The notes beneath the pieces were generated by a model, which worked only from the letters and a program-made list of their open reading frames with translations, searched no databases and was not told the DNA's origin. A stretch of 64,000 nucleotides of DNA from Candidatus Saccharimonadota bacterium. GTDB lineage: Bacteria > Patescibacteriota > Saccharimonadia > Saccharimonadales > Saccharimonadaceae. The stretch is taken from NCBI GenBank assembly GCA_028288995.1, contig JAQGHF010000002.1, forward strand, positions 62,001 to 126,000. The letters run 5' to 3'. The position numbers were made by a program, and so were the translations under genes. Below are positions 34,337 through 44,478 of this stretch, piece by piece. Each line of letters starts with the position of its first letter. Position 1 is the stretch's first letter.

Positions 34337-37300
34337 ATGCGGGCAGAAGCGAAAACAGATCAAACGACAGCGCAATCTCTAGTTGCGTCTAGCTATGTGC
34401 ACCTCCATAATCATACACATCACAGCGTGCTTGATGGACTTACAAAGATCCCTGCGCTGGTCGATAAGGTCAAAGACCTCGGTATGGAAGCAGTCGCTAT
34501 TACAGATCACGGAACAATGTCTGGTGTCATTGAGTTTTATAAAACTGCTAAGGCTTCAGGTATTAAGCCGATTATCGGTATGGAAGCCTACGTCGCTGCT
34601 CGGTCACGTCATGATCGTGATCCACAAAAAGACAAGGCACGCTATCACGTTATTATCTTAGCGATGAATAAAATTGGGTATCAGAACCTGATGCGCCTCA
34701 GCTCAATAGCGAACCTTGAGGGCATGTATTATAAACCCCGTATTGATCACGAGCTTCTTGAAAAGTATAACGAAGGGCTGATTATTCTTTCTGGCTGTGC
34801 CAGTGGTGAGATCGGTGAAAATTTAAAGAACGATAACTACGAAGAGGCGAAGCGGGTCGCAGCTTGGTATAAATCTGTCTTTGGCGACCGTTACTACCTT
34901 GAGATGCAAGACCACGGTCACCAGGATGCACCTGCTCGTTGGGATGTACAAACCAAGATTAACGACCACCTCGAAAGACTTGCGAAAGAACTTGATATTC
35001 AACTCGTTATCACGAGCGATGGGCATTATCTCGCTCATTCTGATCAAGACGCGCACGAGATTCTGCTTTGTGTGGGCACAGGTTCATTCCTCTCTGACGA
35101 AAAACGAATGTCACTGAAGGACTTTGAACTCCATGTGACCGAACCTTTAGATCTTATTGAGCGATGGGGAAAGACACACGCCCAGGCAGTACTAAACACA
35201 AAGGTAATTGCTGATCGTTGTGATGTTGAGTTGGAGCTTGGGGGCATTTTGATCCCAACCTTCCCAACACCTAAAGGACATAGCGAAAAAAGCCTACTGC
35301 ACCAAATGGTGTTTCAAGGGCTTTCTGTCCGCTATGGTGATCTTGAATCTGAAGATCCGCTTTCGCGACCAGTTGAAGAATACAGGAAACATATTCCTGC
35401 GGAAGTACTTGAGCGTGCTGACTACGAATTAGGTGTGATTGATCGTATGGGATTCAATGGGTACTTCTTGATCGTTCAGGACTTTATTAACTGGGGCAAA
35501 GACAGAGGCATTATCTTTGGACCTGGTCGTGGTAGTGCAGCTGGATCCATCGTATCCTATGCTGTTCGCATCACAGAACTTGATCCTCTAAAATACGACC
35601 TGCTGTTTGAGCGTTTCTTGAACCCTGATCGTATTAGCATGCCGGACGTCGACATTGATATTCAGGACACACGTCGCGACGAGGTGATTCAGTACTGTAC
35701 CGAAAAATATGGGACAGAGCGTGTGGCTAACATCGTGACATTTGGTAAGATGGCAGCGCGCGCCGCAGTTCGTGACGTTGCGCGTGTGCTACAAGTGCCT
35801 TACGCTGAAAGTGATCGTCTTGCAAAACTGATTCCACCGCCCGTACAAGGTCGGCACATTCCACTTTCTGTCAGCGTCGTTGAAGATGCGGATCTTCGTC
35901 ACGAATATGAGTCTAATCCAACAGTAAAGCGGGTACTTGATTATGCGATTCAACTCGAAGGCACGATTCGAAGTCACGGTGTACACGCTGCGGGTGTCGT
36001 GATCGCACCGGACGATATTGTGAAGTTCGCACCAGTTGAAATGTCACAAAAAGGCGTGGTTGCAACGCAGTATCCGATGGGTCCAGTTGAAGAGCTCGGA
36101 CTGCTGAAGATGGACTTCCTAGGGCTTTCAAACTTAACAACTATCAACAACGCACTTCGAATTATAAAGAAGGTTTTTAAAACTGACATTAACTTACAAG
36201 AGATTCCGCTCGATGATGTAGATACATATACACTCCTCCAAAAAGGTGACACGACCGGTGTTTTCCAGCTTGAATCTGCCGGCATGAAACGATATCTTCG
36301 AGAACTAAAGCCAACCGTCTTTGATGATATTGTCGCGATGGTTGCGTTGTATCGCCCAGGTCCAATGCAATTTATTGACGACTTTATTAAGCGAAAACAT
36401 GGTGAGCGCGAAATTACGTATGCACATGCAAAGATGGAAGATGCACTACAATCAACCTACGGTGTCCTCGTCTATCAGGAACAGGTTATGCAGATCTCAA
36501 AAGACCTTTCAGGGTTTACCGGAGGTGAGGCTGACACACTCCGTAAAGCGATCGGTAAAAAGAACCTCGAGATGATGGCGAAGATGAAGACACGCTTTAT
36601 TGAAGGTGCTGCTGAACAATCAGGCGCAAACAAAAATGATATGGAAAAGTTCTGGAAGCAGCTTGAGGACTTTGCCGCATACTGTTTCAACAAGTCTCAC
36701 GCAGCGTGTTACGGCATGATTGCGTATTGGACTGCATACCTCAAAGCACATTTTCCAGAGGCTTTCATGGCAGCGCTGATGACCAGTGACCAAGGTGATC
36801 TTGATCGACTCGCCATCGAAATGAACGAATGTAAGCACATGGGAATTAAGGTACTTTCACCAGACGTTAACGAATCATTCGTTGAGTTTGCGGTAGTACC
36901 TGATAGAAAGGAAATTCGCTTTGGCATGGCGGCAATTAAAGGCGTTGGGACTGCTGTGGTTGAGGAAATTCTCCGTGCGCGGGCTGAAGGCAAGTTCCAA
37001 TCTGTAGAAGACTTTGCAAAACGTGTATCAACATCTCGAGTGAATAAAAAGGCGTGGGAATCTTTAATTAAGACGGGCGCATTTGATACGTTGGCTGACC
37101 GTTCAGACCTTCTCTTTAATCTTGAAACGATTCAGGCCTTTGCCTCAAAATTACAGAAGGAAGCACTGAGTGGACAGACCGATCTATTTGGTGGTCTTGG
37201 CGATTCAACTATTTTGGCGCAGCCCTCTGTCGCCATGCTTGATGCACCGGTAAAGCATACGGATAAAGAGCGGCTTGGCTGGGAGCGTGAACTGCTTGGA

Positions 37301-38035
37301 CTGTATATAAGTGCACACCCACTTGATAATTACGATGCGTACTTTAACGAGCAAACAGTGCCGATGACCGAGCTTTCAACTGATATTGACGGTAAAGCTA
37401 TTACTGTCGGCGGACTTATCTCATCGGTGCGAAGTATTGTGACAAAAAGCGGATCGAAGATGGCATTTGTGAAGATTGAAGATAAAACTTCTGAGACGGA
37501 GATTATTGTCTTCCCAAGTATTTATGAAGTTGTTGGCGGTCAACTGATGCAAGATGCAGTGATTCGTGTGACCGGAAAAGTAAATGCTCGTGACCGTGAT
37601 GGAAACCTCAGCGCTGACATTAAAATTATTGCTGATGACGTTCAGATCGTTGATGACTCAGAGCTTCGTAACTATGAATCGCACGGCAACAAGATGGCAA
37701 AGCCGAAAGCACACACTGCTGGTGTGATGGCAAAACGAAATAAAGCGGCGACGAAGAATCAGGAAGTTGAAAGGAAGTCGGCGGTCGTCTATGCAGTCGT
37801 AGAAGCTGAGCCTATCAAGAAGCTGTTTGTTCATGTTAAAGACCCTGATGATAAAGACGCTTTGATGAAATTGAAACAGATCTGCGGGCAGTACCCAGGT
37901 GTGAGTGAGATCGTTCTTGTACTTGGTGCTGATAAGAAGTCAGCCATAAAAATGCCATTCAAAGTTGACGGCAGCGACAACCTGATCGGTGCTTTAGTAA
38001 AGATTCTTGGTGAAGACGCGGTTGTCTTTAAGTAA
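34337..38035 (+). CDS. dnaE: DNA polymerase III alpha subunit
   Basis: 1232 residues, the replicative polymerase (DnaE1-type length). The N-terminal PHP domain starts with VHLHNHTHHSVLDG and includes ITDHGTMSG. The polymerase core has FGPGRGSAAGSIVSY and the catalytic Asp motif MPDVDIDIQDTRRDEV; the finger and thumb domains, a helix-hairpin-helix region (about 850-930) and a C-terminal OB fold (about 1020-1110, ITVGGLISSVRSI) follow. An extra about 120-residue tail after the OB fold resembles the usual DnaE tau-binding region. A TATACT near 34300 and SD GGGGAG precede the ATG. Confidence 0.97.
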   Translation: MRAEAKTDQTTAQSLVASSYVHLHNHTHHSVLDGLTKIPALVDKVKDLGMEAVAITDHGTMSGVIEFYKTAKASGIKPIIGMEAYVAARSRHDRDPQKDKARYHVIILAMNKIGYQNLMRLSSIANLEGMYYKPRIDHELLEKYNEGLIILSGCASGEIGENLKNDNYEEAKRVAAWYKSVFGDRYYLEMQDHGHQDAPARWDVQTKINDHLERLAKELDIQLVITSDGHYLAHSDQDAHEILLCVGTGSFLSDEKRMSLKDFELHVTEPLDLIERWGKTHAQAVLNTKVIADRCDVELELGGILIPTFPTPKGHSEKSLLHQMVFQGLSVRYGDLESEDPLSRPVEEYRKHIPAEVLERADYELGVIDRMGFNGYFLIVQDFINWGKDRGIIFGPGRGSAAGSIVSYAVRITELDPLKYDLLFERFLNPDRISMPDVDIDIQDTRRDEVIQYCTEKYGTERVANIVTFGKMAARAAVRDVARVLQVPYAESDRLAKLIPPPVQGRHIPLSVSVVEDADLRHEYESNPTVKRVLDYAIQLEGTIRSHGVHAAGVVIAPDDIVKFAPVEMSQKGVVATQYPMGPVEELGLLKMDFLGLSNLTTINNALRIIKKVFKTDINLQEIPLDDVDTYTLLQKGDTTGVFQLESAGMKRYLRELKPTVFDDIVAMVALYRPGPMQFIDDFIKRKHGEREITYAHAKMEDALQSTYGVLVYQEQVMQISKDLSGFTGGEADTLRKAIGKKNLEMMAKMKTRFIEGAAEQSGANKNDMEKFWKQLEDFAAYCFNKSHAACYGMIAYWTAYLKAHFPEAFMAALMTSDQGDLDRLAIEMNECKHMGIKVLSPDVNESFVEFAVVPDRKEIRFGMAAIKGVGTAVVEEILRARAEGKFQSVEDFAKRVSTSRVNKKAWESLIKTGAFDTLADRSDLLFNLETIQAFASKLQKEALSGQTDLFGGLGDSTILAQPSVAMLDAPVKHTDKERLGWERELLGLYISAHPLDNYDAYFNEQTVPMTELSTDIDGKAITVGGLISSVRSIVTKSGSKMAFVKIEDKTSETEIIVFPSIYEVVGGQLMQDAVIRVTGKVNARDRDGNLSADIKIIADDVQIVDDSELRNYESHGNKMAKPKAHTAGVMAKRNKAATKNQEVERKSAVVYAVVEAEPIKKLFVHVKDPDDKDALMKLKQICGQYPGVSEIVLVLGADKKSAIKMPFKVDGSDNLIGALVKILGEDAVVFK

Positions 38036-38521
38036 TTAGGTAGAGAGTGCGTACAACGCAATGCCGGTGGCAACGCTCACATTAAATGATTCTTTTTTTC
38101 CAATCATAGGGATTTCAATGATATCTTCACATTGATCAAGGAGGTCTTGCTCGATGCCGTGCACCTCTTCGCCAATCAGGAGAGCGACTTTCTTCGGAGC
38201 ATTGTAATCTTTAAGGCTCATACTTCGATCTGCTTGCTCAAGTCCAACGATGCGATAGCCAAGATCTTTTAACACCTGAAGAGGGGGCAGCTCAACGTGT
38301 TCAAACGGAACCAGTGTTTCGGCACCAAGGGCTGTCTTATGAATTTGCGCGGTTAGTTTTTCAGAAATGTGAGGCAGGCGAGTGTCATTCAAAACTTTAG
38401 GATAAGGCGTATAGCCACTCAAAATAATCTTCGTGATACCGAAACCTTCAGCTGTACGAAAAATAGCGCCAACATTGTGGGTTGAACGAATATTATGAGC
38501 AATAACGACGATTTCGGGCAT
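38036..38521 (-). CDS. SpoU/TrmH-family RNA 2'-O-methyltransferase (small)
   Basis: 161 residues. SPOUT signatures: HNIRSTHNVGAIFRTAEGFG near the N-terminus, VALLIGEEVHGI and IPMIGKKESFNVSVATGIALY forming the knotted SAM site. It probably methylates a tRNA or rRNA ribose; the exact target is not evident. An ATG at 38530 adds MTQ, but the minus-strand -10 TATAAT (38529-38534) overlaps that codon, so the ATG at 38521, 7 nt downstream of the box, is the likely start. Its stop abuts that of the convergent dnaE. Confidence 0.88.
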   Translation of the reverse strand: MPEIVVIAHNIRSTHNVGAIFRTAEGFGITKIILSGYTPYPKVLNDTRLPHISEKLTAQIHKTALGAETLVPFEHVELPPLQVLKDLGYRIVGLEQADRSMSLKDYNAPKKVALLIGEEVHGIEQDLLDQCEDIIEIPMIGKKESFNVSVATGIALYALST

Positions 38522-38585
38522 TTGGGTCATTATAGCACTTGATTACCACTATAAATTGCTTATGTTTTTTGATAGGATGAATGTA

Positions 38586-40208
38586 ATGGACGAACAGAAA
38601 ATTCAGGAGCGTGCCCGTGAGCAAGAAGAACAGTCGACCCAAGGTCGTGCTTCTATTCTTGGCATGGAGTATCTCGATACCCGATCGATCGATCAGACAA
38701 TCGAGCTTGTTCCCGATATTCTCACGAACGAAGATATGCATAAGAACCGGCTTGTTACACTTCGAGCTGGAGGTGACTCCTCATCGTGGCAGTTCGGCGT
38801 CACGACGCAAACACCACAGTCTTTCATGCGAGAGCTGACGGCAAAATATGCTGCTCAAGCACAAAACACGAATTTCGTTCTGATTAGTTTGGGTGGGTTT
38901 AACGTGCTGATGAACCGCTACGATCCACCGGTTATCGCAGTGTACGACGATATCAAGATTGCGAAAGAAGGCGATAGCGACACGATCGGCGAGGTGAGTA
39001 AGACATTGAACTCTGTCGGAAGTGATGAGGTCTTCGATTATCTTATTACCCAGGCAGATCGCCTCGGGGCAAGCGACATTCACATCGAGAATCAGCGAAA
39101 TGGTATTCGTATTCGTATGCGTATTGATGGAGCATTACACCCAGTTGCAGAACTTGATAGCGATAGATACCGTGTTATTTTAGGTGCACTTGCATCACGC
39201 GCCAATATTTCTACCGCAGCGACTGAACCTCAATCTGGGCACCTCCAAAAAGAAATTACTATTGATGGTAATACACACCTACTAAATATGAGGGTTGAGG
39301 TGATTCCAACAATGTATGGTCAAGACGCGGTGCTTCGTTTGTTTAACTATGACGAATCGATGTTAAACCTTGACCGACTAGGTATTGGTCCAGATGAACG
39401 AAAAGAAATCGATGAGATTATTAGTCACCCCCGCGGCATGGTATTGATGGTCGGTCCAACCGGTTCAGGTAAATCAACCACCCTGTACAGCATGATTAAT
39501 GCGCTCAATACGACTGACCGTAAGATTATTACCCTTGAAGACCCAATTGAATATGGTATTTCTGGCATTTCCCAGATTCCTGTCGATACAACTGGTGGTC
39601 AGAGCTTTGCAGATCACCTTCGATCAGTGCTTCGTTTAGATCCTGATGTGGTGATGGTCGGTGAGATCCGTGATGCGGATACTGCAAAGACGGCAATTCA
39701 AGCTTCGATTACTGGACACCTTGTCCTTTCAACATTCCACGCAAATTCTACAGCAGCAGCGTTTAGTCGTATGGTTGACCTGATTGGTGTGAACCCAATC
39801 TTTAGTACGGCAATTCGCCTCGTGATTGCGCAACGATTAGTTCGCCGCCTCGATGATACGTCGAAGGAAGCCTATGACCCTGATGAATCAACGCGTAATT
39901 GGGTGAAGTCTACACTCGCGAACTTACCCGCACATGTTGAAAAGCCAGACCTCGATACCTTCAAACTATATCGTCCTGTTGCTAGTGAGAGCTCTCCCTT
40001 TGGCTATAGTGGACGTATTGTGATCATGGAGCAGATGGTCGTCACCGAAGCCATACAGAAGTTCCTACGCGGTGATGTCGCTGATGTTCATACTGAAATT
40101 ATCGAGCAAACTGCTCGTGCGGATGGTATGGTGACACTCCTAGAACGCGGTGTTCTCGCAGCGCTTCGTGGTGAGACGACACTCGATGAAGTAAACCGGG
40201 TCATTTAA
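38586..40208 (+). CDS. PilB/GspE-type secretion or pilus ATPase
   Basis: 540 residues. An N-terminal MshEN/N1-like domain (about 1-135) precedes the ATPase core: Walker A GPTGSGKSTT, Asp box with TLEDPIEY, Walker B VVMVGEIRDADTA, and His box TGHLVLSTFHAN. The four-cysteine zinc motif common in PilB/GspE is not seen. It powers type IV pilus or type II-like secretion; Saccharibacteria are known to have type IV pili, but no other pilus gene is in this window. The ATG at 38586 is chosen over 38556, with a weak -10 (TAGGAT) 7 nt upstream. Confidence 0.9.
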   Translation: MDEQKIQERAREQEEQSTQGRASILGMEYLDTRSIDQTIELVPDILTNEDMHKNRLVTLRAGGDSSSWQFGVTTQTPQSFMRELTAKYAAQAQNTNFVLISLGGFNVLMNRYDPPVIAVYDDIKIAKEGDSDTIGEVSKTLNSVGSDEVFDYLITQADRLGASDIHIENQRNGIRIRMRIDGALHPVAELDSDRYRVILGALASRANISTAATEPQSGHLQKEITIDGNTHLLNMRVEVIPTMYGQDAVLRLFNYDESMLNLDRLGIGPDERKEIDEIISHPRGMVLMVGPTGSGKSTTLYSMINALNTTDRKIITLEDPIEYGISGISQIPVDTTGGQSFADHLRSVLRLDPDVVMVGEIRDADTAKTAIQASITGHLVLSTFHANSTAAAFSRMVDLIGVNPIFSTAIRLVIAQRLVRRLDDTSKEAYDPDESTRNWVKSTLANLPAHVEKPDLDTFKLYRPVASESSPFGYSGRIVIMEQMVVTEAIQKFLRGDVADVHTEIIEQTARADGMVTLLERGVLAALRGETTLDEVNRVI

Positions 40209-40245
40209 TTACTGCTTAACCCTTTCAAAAACAGATCTACTATGG

Positions 40246-40251
40246 TATATT
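40246..40251 (+). promoter_or_regulatory. Putative -10 box of rplS
   Basis: TATATT with a weak -35-like TTTCAA (40223-40228) at 17-bp spacing. This gives a leader of about 35 nt before the rplS ATG, unlike the leaderless genes. Confidence 0.4.
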
Positions 40252-40292
40252 AGATATTCGATTGCAGATATAAAAGATTAAGTGAGATATAG

Positions 40293-40817
40293 ATGAGTTT
40301 TGAACTTATTAAATTGGTAAACGAAGCACAAAAGAAGCCAGCTGTTGTTGACGCAAAAAGCGGTGACACTGTTCGCGTTCACCAGAAAATTAAAGAAGGC
40401 ACGAAAGAACGTATTCAGATTTTTGAAGGCGTTGTCATTCGTGTTGACCGTGCAGCATCGCACACAGCACGTATTACTGTGCGTAAGATTGCCAGCGGTG
40501 TTGGTGTTGAAAAGAGCTTCTTGCTCCACAGCCCACTTGTAGAGAAGATTGAAATTACACGTCGATCTAAGGTTCGTCGTAACTACCTTTCATACCTACG
40601 CGCACGAAGTGGTAAAAGTGCACGTCTTCGTGGTGTTAACTTTGACCGTGAAGGTATTAATGATATTCGTGACATCCACGCTGAAGAAGAAGCTGCACGT
40701 CTTAAGGAAGAAACACACCTTGCTGCTGAAGCTAAATTAGCTGAAAAAGCTGCTGTAGATGCTGAACTTGCTGCAAAGCAAGCTGAAGTTGAAGCACGAC
40801 ACGAAGAAACAGCGTAA
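40293..40817 (+). CDS. rplS: Ribosomal protein L19 with Ala/Glu-rich C-terminal extension
   Basis: 174 residues; the ribosomal L19 core is about 1-112 (GDTVRVHQKIKEGTKERIQIFEG, SFLLHSP, KVRRNYLSYLR). The remaining about 60 residues are an acidic, Ala/Glu/Lys-rich helix, not part of typical L19 (about 115 residues). L19 sits at the 30S-50S interface; the tail may form an exposed helix. A strong terminator follows. Confidence 0.93.
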   Translation: MSFELIKLVNEAQKKPAVVDAKSGDTVRVHQKIKEGTKERIQIFEGVVIRVDRAASHTARITVRKIASGVGVEKSFLLHSPLVEKIEITRRSKVRRNYLSYLRARSGKSARLRGVNFDREGINDIRDIHAEEEAARLKEETHLAAEAKLAEKAAVDAELAAKQAEVEARHEETA

Positions 40818-40834
40818 GCTACCCCCTTCATATT

Positions 40835-40864
40835 AAACGCTCTCGTTCTGAGAGCGTTTTTATT
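40835..40864 (+). terminator. Terminator after rplS
   Basis: Perfect 10-bp stem AAACGCTCTC / GAGAGCGTTT around a 5-nt loop (40845-40849), followed by a T run. Confidence 0.93.
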
Positions 40865-40912
40865 TTGGACTGAATTAATTTAAGAATGTTTGTAGAATGA
40901 ATAGGTATAGTT

Positions 40913-41845
40913 ATGGATATGATCTTAGGAATTGACGAAGTTGGAAGAGGGCCATGGGCAGGTCCGTTAGTTGTGGGCGCTGTGGTACTAGGCGATGCAT
41001 CAATTGAAGGACTCACTGATAGCAAGAAGTTGACGAAGAAAAAACGTGATGCACTCGATGTGTTAATCCGACGCGATGCTGCAGGATTTGGACTTGGATG
41101 GGTCCCTGCGCATGAAATCGATGTGATTGGACTCGGTGCTGCACTTCGGCTAGCGACAATTCGTGCTGTTGAACAGGTCAAAACTCCTTACCATGAAATT
41201 ATTATCGATGGCACCATTAATTTCCTCAGTGAAACAACGAAAGGTCGATACGTTACGATGCTGCCTAAGGCAGACCTGTTGATACAAAGCGTTTCTGCTG
41301 CTTCTATCATCGCAAAGGTAGCGAGAGACAATTACATGGCCTTGCAGGATGATGTATACCCAGGGTACGCGTTTAGTAGTCACGTTGGATACGGAACAGC
41401 TGCGCATCGTGCGGCAATTGACACCTTGGGCGTGACGCCACTTCATCGGCTATCGTTTGCGCCACTTAAAAAATACGGAGACAAATATAAAGATATCAGT
41501 AATACGACCAAAGGTATTGGCGATGCCGCCGAGGAAGTTGCTGCAGCGTACCTACGCGACGAAGGTCATACTATTCTGGAACGTAACTGGAAAACAAAGT
41601 TTTGTGAAATTGATATCGTGTCAGAAAAAGACAGTGTGGTGTATTTTTCTGAAGTAAAATACCGTCAATCAATAGCCCAAGGTGGCGGACTTGCTGCGAT
41701 AACCTCAAAGAAACAGCAACAAATGAAGTTTGCGGCTGAATATTATGCTTTGTCGAAAAGGTTAAAGGATATTTCGATGAAACTCGTTGCTATTTCACTG
41801 TCAGGTCAACCACCGAAAGTCGATGAGTATCTAGAGCTCGAGTAG
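40913..41845 (+). CDS. rnhB: Ribonuclease HII - YraN (UPF0102) fusion
   Basis: 310 residues with two domains. Residues 1-about 195 are RNase HII (GIDEVGRGPWAGPLVVGAVV, DSKKLTKKKRD, ASIIAKVARD), which removes RNA from RNA-DNA hybrids. Residues about 203-310 are a complete YraN/UPF0102 nuclease-like domain (GDAAEEVAAAYL, CEIDIVSEKD in place of the usual GEID, and SEVKYRQS). The two genes are often neighbours in bacteria; here they are one frame. The ATGs at 40913 and 40919 are both possible. Its 3' end overlaps the convergent aminopeptidase by 15 bp. Confidence 0.93.
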   Translation: MDMILGIDEVGRGPWAGPLVVGAVVLGDASIEGLTDSKKLTKKKRDALDVLIRRDAAGFGLGWVPAHEIDVIGLGAALRLATIRAVEQVKTPYHEIIIDGTINFLSETTKGRYVTMLPKADLLIQSVSAASIIAKVARDNYMALQDDVYPGYAFSSHVGYGTAAHRAAIDTLGVTPLHRLSFAPLKKYGDKYKDISNTTKGIGDAAEEVAAAYLRDEGHTILERNWKTKFCEIDIVSEKDSVVYFSEVKYRQSIAQGGGLAAITSKKQQQMKFAAEYYALSKRLKDISMKLVAISLSGQPPKVDEYLELE

Positions 41846-44353
41846 GGCTTTTCGGACTACAGCTTCGTCACGGGCAATGTGCGCAATTTTGCTTTCAAGT
41901 TCAACGATACCTAGTTCGATGTTCCGTCTTAGTGCAACTTCAGCTTTCAAAGGTTCAAAAAAGTCTTTATATTCCTGTAGCTGCTGCGTGGTCATAAGAC
42001 AGATCGCAACGTAGCGAGGAAAGGCGTCATAGCTCTTGTCGCCACCAAATGTTTCCTGCATCCACGCCCATTCATCACGACCCCAACGCCATGTTGTCAC
42101 TCGAGCGTATCGGTTTCGAAGTAACGAGACAAACCAACGCATGAAATCTTGTGGACGAACGATTGATTGATCTTTGAGGATACCAAGCAGACGCTCGATA
42201 ACTTCTGGACTCCTGGTTGAGGTAATCGCCGAGGCGATGTCTTCTTTCAATTCACTTGAAGTGGTTTTCTGGTGTTCAGCAAGGAGGGTGTCTATTATTG
42301 TTTGATCCGTTGCGTAGCGAACGACGGTAGCAATAATATTAACGCGAAGGTTCGGATCAAGCTCTTCTATCGGTGTCGAGGTATATATTTTATGAACCTT
42401 TTCGAGAATTTCTGGTCGTTCACTGTAAATCATCAGGCCAACCACGATGCTTCGAAGTTTTGTGTCAGATTCGGTTTCACCTGGTTTTGCTTCCCAACCA
42501 AGTCGTTCAAATTGCTTCTGCGCAAGTTGCCCTGAATAGGCGCGTAATTTGTTTTCAAGCGCAATGTCCGTTTCAACGAATTTCTTTAGTTCGTTCAAGG
42601 CGACAAGCATAATGTCCCACACTGCCTCAACAGTTTCGTCTTTGTAATATCCCAGCAGAGGAACCAGTGCGGCGCTAGAGATCAGACTCGCTTGCGCCAG
42701 AAGCGCTTGTTCGTTTAAAAGTTTCAGGCGGTCAATGTCGGAAAGCGTCGCAAGTGAGCCAACGAGCTCGGCGAGGAGTGAAGGCGTGTAATGCGTAATG
42801 AAGTGCGCTGTGCTGTCGTGATTGATAATAAGGGGCGAGTCAGAACTTCGCTCTACTGTCAGTGTTTTTTCAGTCAGAAGGCGAGGGAGGTTCTTATCGG
42901 AAGCACCGAGGGGTATTGGCCATAACTTTTCCGAAGCCTGGTGTGGTCCAATAAAGAATTGCTCTTGTGAGAGATGAATAGTATCGCCTTCCTCTGATAC
43001 GCTCAGGACTGGATAGCCCGATTGTGAGATCCAAGTGTTCATGAGTAGTCCAATATCTTGTCCAGAGGCATCGCTGAGACACTCCCATAGGTCATTTGCT
43101 TCGGTATTTTGATATGCATATTTCTTGAAATATACTTTTAGCCCCGCTTGGAGGGTTGCATCACCAATGTAGGTCTGCAACATGCGTAGGAGCCGACCAC
43201 CTTTGGCATACACAATCGAAGGGTCAAAAATAGTCGAAATCTCATCAGGGTGATGGACCTCTGTCTGAATCGCTTGGACGCCGTCAAGGCTGTCACGACG
43301 AAGTGCTTGGACGACTTCGTACGTAGCTTGGTCAAGCCAAATATTCCAGTCAGGTTCTAGTGCGTCAACACAAATGTATTCCATCAAATTCGCGAAGCTT
43401 TCGTTCAACCAAAGGTCATTCCACCATTTCATAGTGACAAGGTTGCCAAACCATTGATGGCTTAACTCATGAGTAATCGTGAGTGCTGCTTGCTGGCGTG
43501 TTTGGAGTGATCCAGTCTTAGGATCGGTCAGCAACGCAATCTCTCGGTAGGTAACCAATCCCCAGTTTTCCATTGCGCCGGACGAGAAATCAGGAAGTGC
43601 AACATGGTCAGACTTTGGGAGTGGGTAGGGAACTTCAAAGTACTCATCAAAGAATTCGATGCCACGAGTTGCAATATCGAGCGCAAAGTCGAGACTTTCT
43701 GGAGTTTGCGCTGGCGTCGCGTAGATGTTTACTTCAACGCCACTTTTCGTTTTCGCGGATTTCTTTTGCAACTCCCCAATAACCCACGCAAGGAGGTAGC
43801 TACTCATACGTGGCGTTGTTTCAAAAGTTGTGACGAGGAGGTCATTTTCAACTCGTTGGTCTTTGACGGGCATATTCCCAAGCACAACAACACCTTGCTC
43901 GGTAGAAAGTATCACGTCAAATGTTGCTTTTGCCTCAGGTTCATCGATACAGGGGAAGGCTTCTCTGGCATGGTGACTCTCAAATTGTGTGGCAAGTAGT
44001 TCTTTCTTGACGCCATCGTGTTCGTAGTAACAAGGATAGAGTCCGTGCATCCCATCAGTAATTTCACCAGAGAACCCAACGACGACGACATGTGTGCCAC
44101 CTGTAATGTCAGGATGCGTGATCGTCAGCTCTTGGTCTTCATTGTTAAGTGAAAAGTCAGCTCGTTTACCGTCAAAAGTTACTGACTGGATGGCAAGATC
44201 CTTGGCGTGTAACATAATGTTTTTTGCACCAACGACGGATTCACCATTGATAGTGACAGTTCCGGCGAAAGTTCGACCAATACGGTCAAGCGATACTGAT
44301 AGTTGATAGTGTTCTGGAACGAATGTCTGAATAAGTCGGGCTACAGTCTGCAT
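41831..44353 (-). CDS. pepN: M1-family zinc aminopeptidase
   Basis: 840 residues, full length for gluzincin aminopeptidases. The exopeptidase motif SGAMENWGLV is followed by the zinc motif HELSHQWFGNLVT with the distal Glu in NESFAN, and an ERAP1-like C-terminal helical domain (about 500-840). It removes N-terminal amino acids from peptides, useful for an organism with few amino acid pathways. No signal peptide, so probably cytoplasmic. TATACT on the minus strand (44362-44367) lies 8 nt before the ATG; probably leaderless. Confidence 0.95.
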   Translation of the reverse strand: MQTVARLIQTFVPEHYQLSVSLDRIGRTFAGTVTINGESVVGAKNIMLHAKDLAIQSVTFDGKRADFSLNNEDQELTITHPDITGGTHVVVVGFSGEITDGMHGLYPCYYEHDGVKKELLATQFESHHAREAFPCIDEPEAKATFDVILSTEQGVVVLGNMPVKDQRVENDLLVTTFETTPRMSSYLLAWVIGELQKKSAKTKSGVEVNIYATPAQTPESLDFALDIATRGIEFFDEYFEVPYPLPKSDHVALPDFSSGAMENWGLVTYREIALLTDPKTGSLQTRQQAALTITHELSHQWFGNLVTMKWWNDLWLNESFANLMEYICVDALEPDWNIWLDQATYEVVQALRRDSLDGVQAIQTEVHHPDEISTIFDPSIVYAKGGRLLRMLQTYIGDATLQAGLKVYFKKYAYQNTEANDLWECLSDASGQDIGLLMNTWISQSGYPVLSVSEEGDTIHLSQEQFFIGPHQASEKLWPIPLGASDKNLPRLLTEKTLTVERSSDSPLIINHDSTAHFITHYTPSLLAELVGSLATLSDIDRLKLLNEQALLAQASLISSAALVPLLGYYKDETVEAVWDIMLVALNELKKFVETDIALENKLRAYSGQLAQKQFERLGWEAKPGETESDTKLRSIVVGLMIYSERPEILEKVHKIYTSTPIEELDPNLRVNIIATVVRYATDQTIIDTLLAEHQKTTSSELKEDIASAITSTRSPEVIERLLGILKDQSIVRPQDFMRWFVSLLRNRYARVTTWRWGRDEWAWMQETFGGDKSYDAFPRYVAICLMTTQQLQEYKDFFEPLKAEVALRRNIELGIVELESKIAHIARDEAVVRKALLEL

Positions 44354-44466
44354 ATATACCTAGTATAGCAACCAAATGACCGGCTTACAAAAGTTGAAAT
44401 ATTAAAACATTCTGTTGCAAACACATCGAACCGTATAGCCTCCTTGGCACTATTGCCTACATAATT

Positions 44467-44472
44467 CATACT
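44467..44472 (+). promoter_or_regulatory. -10-like box, probably leaderless nuclease gene
   Basis: CATACT ending 6 nt before the ATG at 44479, without any SD sequence. Confidence 0.45.
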
Positions 44473-44478
44473 AAGTAT

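Noticed and set aside
41831-41845. Premature truncation or misannotated end of RNase HII-YraN and pepN
   Set aside because: The 15-bp tail-to-tail overlap is small, and both proteins have the expected C-terminal residues of their families.
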